Assembly: GCA_951640195.1 (NCBI GenBank)
Contig: OX621166.1
Location: 1,170,501 to 1,234,500, forward strand
From: Porpolomopsis calyptriformis
Taxonomy: Eukaryota; Basidiomycota; Agaricomycetes; Agaricales; Hygrophoraceae
Reading direction: 5' to 3'
DNA: 64,000 bases
The notes below the pieces were generated by a model. That model worked only from the letters and a program-made list of their open reading frames with translations. It made no database searches and was not told the origin of the DNA. Positions 59,701 to 64,000 of the stretch are shown piece by piece. Position numbers and translations under genes: made by a program. Position 1 is the stretch's first letter. The number at the start of each line of letters is the position of its first letter.

Positions 59701-60302
59701 CTTGCATGGTCTCCCAGTGAGACCAATCTGATAATCTTGGTGTAGGAGTCGCCATTCAACGTAGAGCCTACTCGTGACACTATCACTCCAGCCTGAGAAG
59801 TCTTGGTTGGGGCCACAGTCTGACGTGAAGTCAGTGTTCCAGCCTTCCAGTCAACCAGGGGATCATTACGTTTGAGCCACGGGTAGCCGAGGATAACCTG
59901 TATCATATCTCCTAAATTTGTCACTTCCAAATGGGTTCGTTCCCTAGGAAAATCCGGCGTCTCCATCCACAGGTCTACAGCATATTCGATGGGACCTCCT
60001 CAGTTGTCTGTCCCATCTGCGTTCCGCACGGGGATTGGTCCTTCCAATCGATAAAAAGGGATATCGCGCTCCTGCACAAAATTCCAGTTTATAAAGCATC
60101 CAGAGGCGCCAGAGTCTATCAATGCACTGGCGGCAATTCGTCTACCAGTGTCTGTGGTCTCCAACCAAAGGGGTATGGTTAAAGCTTCTTCGCTCGAATC
60201 AAGTGCACCAAGAATTTGGGAAATAGATTGCATAGGGGTAGTGGTACACATAGAAAAGGAGTCCGCAACGCACGAGCTATTGTCCAGACTGTTCAAAAAC
60301 CC
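56715..60302 (-). pseudogene. pol: E3 pol, in-frame stops
   Basis: The frame is continuous but for stops at 60000 (TGA), 59595 (TGA), 59181-59186 (TGA TGA) and 57408 (TAG, at the Trp of the W-LAPAEF block). Order: protease (ALIDSGASGCFINWNF), RT (FTVMDIRWGFNNIHI, FFGMRNSPASFQRMI, YIDDILIMG), RNase H (LETDASGVALGAVLTQ), integrase (HPRIEKTKELLLRN, CLACQQ, the Asp in TADLIVELP, DRGTQF, HPQTDGQTERTNQ), and the chromodomain EYEVERIL, YLIKWKGYPIEAATWEPQWNL with cage aromatics. The zinc finger and catalytic residues are otherwise kept. All but one of the stops are TGA, and the one TAG is at a Trp. Confidence 0.93.
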
Positions 60303-61768
60303 TGTTTCTCCAAAGCTCTCTTCAGCTCTTCTTTCCTCTTAGGCTCCCAGTTGATGATACCACACTTCTCGAAGTCTTGACGAGAATCTTCATTGGAGTT
60401 GACCTCCTCAATCGAGGCTGAGGTCTCCAGAACTCGAACATTTCTTCCTCGACCAGGTTTCTTTCCTCCACGACCTCTAGCTGCTGGGGTGAAGGGGCGG
60501 CTTCCAGAACCAGAAGTACTCGTCCTAGGAGCATTGGGACAAGAACTGGCAAAGTGGCCAAATCGTCCACAGTTGAAACATGCTCCTTTGGGAATTCCTC
60601 CTAGTGAAGCAGGCTTTTCTTCTTGTTTGATTCTGGGGGCAGCAGGGTTGGAATAGGTGGAGGGACCAGCAGGTGGTCCTTGTCGGTAGGGGGTGTTGGT
60701 GATGTGAGTGTTGCGAGTCTGGGGCTTAGAAGATGTTCTAGCCAAAAATTCTTGATGTCGTCTGTCAAGTTCAGCAGCACGAGACTGCCATTCAAAGAGG
60801 GTGGTGGGTTGACGATCTGAAAGGTAGATCTGTCGCAAAAGGGAGGGGTTGAGTCCGTCTTTATATAAAGTTGTTGAAGCTTCTTGTCTGTATCCAGTAT
60901 CATGGGCCCATCGATTGAAATTAATGTTATACTCCTCTGCACTCTTGTTGAACTGCTTGACGTCCTTGATCTTCAGTTGAGCAGTTGACTTGGGGTCCAA
61001 GTCTCCAAAGTCTCAGGTAAGGGCTTGTTCAAAGACAGCCCAATCGGCACCAACCCAGTTCAACGTTGTGTAAGCGTCTACCTGACGCTCAGCCCATGGT
61101 TCTGCATTTCCTCCAATCATAAATGACAAGGCATAGATAATCTTGTTGGCCTCTGAGATTCCTGGTCGTCCCAAATGGTTCAGCTTCACTTGACGCAGGA
61201 AATTGCGAAGCTTGGTGGGATCACCAGAGAATTCGTCAGGAGGGTTCATTTTGATCTTGGCGGGGGCAGGGGCAGGGGCAGGGGCAGGGACAGGGGCAGG
61301 GGCAGGGACAGGTTGGGGGAATACTGGGGGTGCTTGGAGAGGTTGTGGGAATAGCCCAAGAGGGGCAGGGACAGGTTGGGGGCCTATGAGGTTGGCCATC
61401 AATACTTGGAGTTGTTGTTCGATTCTATGACTTGCTTGTGCTTGGTCTTGTTGGACCTGCAGCAATTGTTGATAATCCTGCTTCATGATCTCGAAGGCTA
61501 CGCGTGGATCTTCTTCTTCATCCTCATCATTGTCCTCAGCTCGACCTTTCCCTTTTGAGTGAGAGGGACCTGCTTGTTCTTCTTCTTCTTGTTCTTCTTC
61601 TTCTTGGGCAGGGTCAACCATCTCGTCAGGGATGGGAGCTGGGGCAGGAGGGAGAGAGCCTTCCTGGGAGAGAGGGATAGCAGGGTGAGGGATAGTGGAT
61701 GATGAATGAGTCAAAACCATTGGTGGAACAGTGGCAGTTGGATATTGGGGGGCTTGATGGGAATACAA
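60293..61768 (-). pseudogene. gag: E3 gag, in-frame stop
   Basis: Gag with an acidic, Pro/Ala/Gln-rich N-terminus, a low complexity PAPVPAPAPAPAPA region, the gag domain (PDEFSGDPTKLRNFLRQVKL onward), and the CCHC knuckle CFNCGRFGHFASSC. A TGA at 61013-61015 interrupts it; the frame is open on either side. It ends LEKQGF-stop. The true start codon is unclear because the frame is open upstream to a TTG at 61768, and the first ATG in it lies near 61717. Confidence 0.88.
60296..60302 (-). other. E3 gag-pol -1 frameshift heptamer GGGTTTT
   Basis: gag reads CAG GGT TTT TGA and pol is open in the -1 frame. This is the same heptamer and place as in E1. Confidence 0.72.
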
Positions 61769-61888
61769 GGGGAGAGAGCAAGCCTAATCGATGTTAATGT
61801 CTGGGTGGTGAAATTGATCTCATGGGTGAAGACCTTCAGCACTGGCCAGACAGAGTAGGGGTTGTATAGCGTGGAGTGAGCAAGAAGG

Positions 61889-61900
61889 AAGTCTGTTTCT
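61889..61900 (-). promoter_or_regulatory. E3 primer binding site (self-priming type)
   Basis: On the element strand AGAAACAGACTT, complementary over 12 bases to AAGTCTGTTTCT in the LTR (62001-62012). The TATA box (62036-62044) lies about 30 bases before that LTR site on the element strand. Confidence 0.78.
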
Positions 61901-62260
61901 TGTTAGACGGCAGTCTAGGATTGATCGCAAGGTTTTACTTCAGGCTCTGGGTGTAGGGTTTTTAAAGGGTTGGAAGACTACTGATTGGGGTGTTAACAAA
62001 AGAAACAGACTTATCCTAAGTCTATCTACTGCTAGCTTTATATACTAGCCAAGTATGAGTCATGCTGACTACGTGTGAGTCGTAACGACTATGGATGAGT
62101 CATGTAGATAAGGAGAGTGATGGTAGACTAAATATAGATATGGCTTGGTCACCTCCTATTACTAAGCGGAGCTTGGGTGGCTAAGCGGTTATTGATGTAA
62201 ACTGTCTGATGTAAATAGAGATAGACGAGCAAAGGAAAAAGAAAAAATATATCTCTGACA
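61901..62260 (-). repeat. E3 5' LTR
   Basis: 360 bp, followed by the target duplication GACTA (62261-62265). Contains a TATA box (62036-62044). Confidence 0.95.
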
Positions 62261-64000
62261 GACTACAACAGCAAGCATAGCAATCGCATGTTATGCCTTC
62301 CAGGCACTAGGGTGGAAATACTCACCCGCCTGAACTCTTGGATAAATCTTAATGATGCTGAGCGCTTGCTTGCTGCTGTAGAGCAGCAATCCATCTTTTG
62401 GATAAGCAGATCAGTGGGCACAGGCAAAACAACTATTGCATATACTATCACAGTCAGTTGTGAGCAGACTAGAACTCTCGGAGCCAGTTTTTTCTGCTCT
62501 TATGATGATGAGAGCTCATGCAATCCTAGCATGCTCTTCACCACCATTGCTTATCAGCTTGGACACTTCCATAAGCCTTTCAAGGCTGGTATCTCTCAAG
62601 CATTGAAAGCTGATCCTGATGTCATATATTCTGGGGTCTCACACCAGTTAAAGCGATTGCTGGTGGATCCTTTGAACCAAGTCAAGGATATTTTCCTCCA
62701 TGCGTGGTCATTTTGGATGCTCTGGATGAATGTCGAGATGACAATTCTACTTCCATCATCCTGTCTTCGCTTGCCCACTATGTCAAGGAACTATCACCAA
62801 TCAAGTTCCTGATTACCAGTCACCCTGTGCTGCATGTTATTGGGGGTTTCCAACTGACTGGAATACACCCCACAACTTGGCACTGTGTTCTCCATGAAGT
62901 GAGACTGGATGTAGTGGAGCATGATATCTTGCGGTTCTTATCTGCAGGCCTTGAGGCTGTCAGGCAAATCCATCATCTTGAGGCCTCATGGCTGAAGATA
63001 GAGGATGTTCATGCTCTGACGCATTTATCCTCTGGCCTGTTTATCTTTGCTGCGACAGCCTTGAAGTTTGTTGAGGACAAGAACTACAGTAACCCTAAAA
63101 AGCAGCTTGCCTTGCTTCTACAATCACAGGGTACTGATGGTTGTTCTTCACAACAGCAATTGGATATGCTATACTTGGCTGTGTTACAGCGTGCCTTTCC
63201 TAATATCTCCACCCAGCTGATGGGCAGGCTGAAAATGGTGCTAGGCTCTGTGGTTTTATTATCCACTCTGCTTACCCCCTCAGTTGTGGATGATTTACTT
63301 GATTTACCACCTGACACTGTCAGGCAGACTCTCCAGCACTTGCATTCTGTGGTGATTGTGCCTGAGAGCAACAGTCAAGTTATCCGCATGCTGCATCCAT
63401 CATTTTCTGATTTTCTTGTCAATCCAAAAAGGTGTTCAGACAGAAGGTTCACTGTCTCACCTGCTATGCAGCATACTATACTAGCAATCTGCTGTTTTCA
63501 TACAATGACACAGCTTAAGAGAGATATCTGTGATATTGGGGATTTATCCAAGCTTAACTCAGAGATTGATAATCTCACTGGAATAATAGCCTAAAAAATC
63601 CCAGTTCATATCCAGTATGCCTGTTGTCACTGGGCAAGACATCTCTGCAGTGCAATGATTTCAGATAAAGTTTTGAGCAGTTTGCTCAACTTTTGCTCCA
63701 TGCATCTGCTTCATTGGGTGGAAGCTTGTAGCCTGCTAGGAGAGCTCCAGAATGCCATTCTTGCTTTGAATGCTGTTCAAAAGTTTATTGCTGTAAGGTT
63801 CTTTTCATTTAATAGCCATTTTAAACTGAAATATATTCTCTAGACATCTGGAATGGAAGAGGAGCATACCCTTAAACTGCTATATGACTGTGAAAGATTT
63901 ATTCAAACATTCTTTCCAGTTCTTAGCATGGGTGCTAGTCAGGTTTACTGCACAGCATTGCCATTTACACCTTCCAAGAGTGCACTTTCTGATGCCTACA

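Larger units (their letters stand above)
55269..62260 (-). mobile_element. E3: decayed Ty3/Gypsy chromovirus, 6992 bp
   Basis: A full-length element on the minus strand with 360 bp LTRs that differ at five sites (all transitions, three at CpG) and a GACTA target duplication. Order: LTR (61901-62260), PBS (61889-61900), gag (broken once), -1 frameshift site, pol (broken in four places), ORF3 (broken), purine tract GTGGAGGTGAA, LTR (55269-55628). Most stops are TGA at places where E2 or relatives have Arg. The LTR difference (about 1.4 percent) makes it older than E2 (0.5 percent). It lies inside a NACHT gene. Confidence 0.96.
55154..64000 (+). pseudogene. NACHT (STAND/NLR-type) gene split by E3, partial at right edge
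   Basis: Part one is a short exon at 55154-55178 (MKLNIDIE) and an exon from 55228, GYLTPPHAVAAHWDY, that ends at the E3 insertion. Part two resumes at 62266 in the same frame with NSKHSNRMLCLPGTRVEIL, the usual start before a NACHT. The Walker A reads ISRSVGTGKTTIA, the usual first Gly being Arg. Walker B is FPPCVVILDALDEC. Between them a frameshift lies near 62690. The helical part follows. A TAA (63592-63594) interrupts before KIPVHIQYACCHW. An intron leads to TSGMEEEHTLKLL and ALPFTPS, which I remember as the linker before WD40 repeats; these would be off the right edge. The gene is therefore broken three ways. Intact relatives are innate-immunity or heterokaryon incompatibility receptors. 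Upstream exons are uncertain. Confidence 0.78.

Noticed and set aside
61258..61310. Tandem GGGGCA repeat, possible minisatellite of its own.
   Set aside because: It codes for the Pro/Ala low complexity part of E3 gag.

Overview
The window comes from a filamentous basidiomycete, most likely an Agaricomycete. Genes are dense and split by many 45-75 nt introns. The gene content fits: a NACHT gene with the LDALDEC signature, a stand-alone WxWxIP flavin halogenase, an OPT transporter and a PDAT. There are also several Ty3/Gypsy chromoviruses. No sequence search was run; calls rest on motifs and on exon joins that keep the reading frame.

Layout. 1-4411: the right part of a decayed minus-strand chromovirus (E1) with its 5' LTR. 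4628-5673: a 1.05 kb non-autonomous LTR element (TRIM) with 203 bp LTRs. 5792-6142: a foldback/MITE-like element with a palindromic minisatellite core. 6.7-45.7 kb is the gene-rich part: a small unknown protein, NAD kinase, a coiled-coil protein, an OPT transporter, a small unknown protein, a BRCT (microcephalin-like) protein, a Bud4/anillin-like PH protein, a secreted protein, valyl-tRNA synthetase, PDAT (Lro1), a flavin halogenase, a steryl ester hydrolase, an M16 metallopeptidase, a VOC/glyoxalase protein and the Pol III subunit Rpc37/RPC5. 45.7-64 kb is a degraded, transposon-filled part. It holds a frameshifted unknown gene, a zinc-knuckle gene split by a young intact chromovirus (E2, 47544-54226), and a NACHT gene split by an older chromovirus (E3, 55269-62260) and otherwise broken, running off the right edge.

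The most unusual observation is a third ORF in the chromoviruses, placed after pol where retroviruses carry env. Its N-terminus copies the histone H3 tail. In E2, residues 8-16 are identical to H3 residues 5-13, around Lys9. In E3 the ARKSTG-x-RPPR core is kept at the same place. Both elements' integrases end in a chromodomain with the methyl-lysine cage residues. The element may therefore encode both an H3K9-type ligand and a reader for it; this function is inference.

The four LTR elements share one replication design. The sequence just after the 5' LTR (PBS) is complementary to 11-12 nt in the same element's LTR, about 30 nt downstream of a TATATA box. The paired sequences differ between elements but co-vary, as expected for Tf1-type self-priming. 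E1 and E3 have a GGGTTTT slippery heptamer just before the gag stop, with pol in the -1 frame; E2 has GGATTTT. E1 and E3 carry repeated CGA-to-TGA-type stops at Arg codons, suggesting decay by cytosine deamination, while E2 has intact ORFs and LTRs that differ at 2 of 370 sites.
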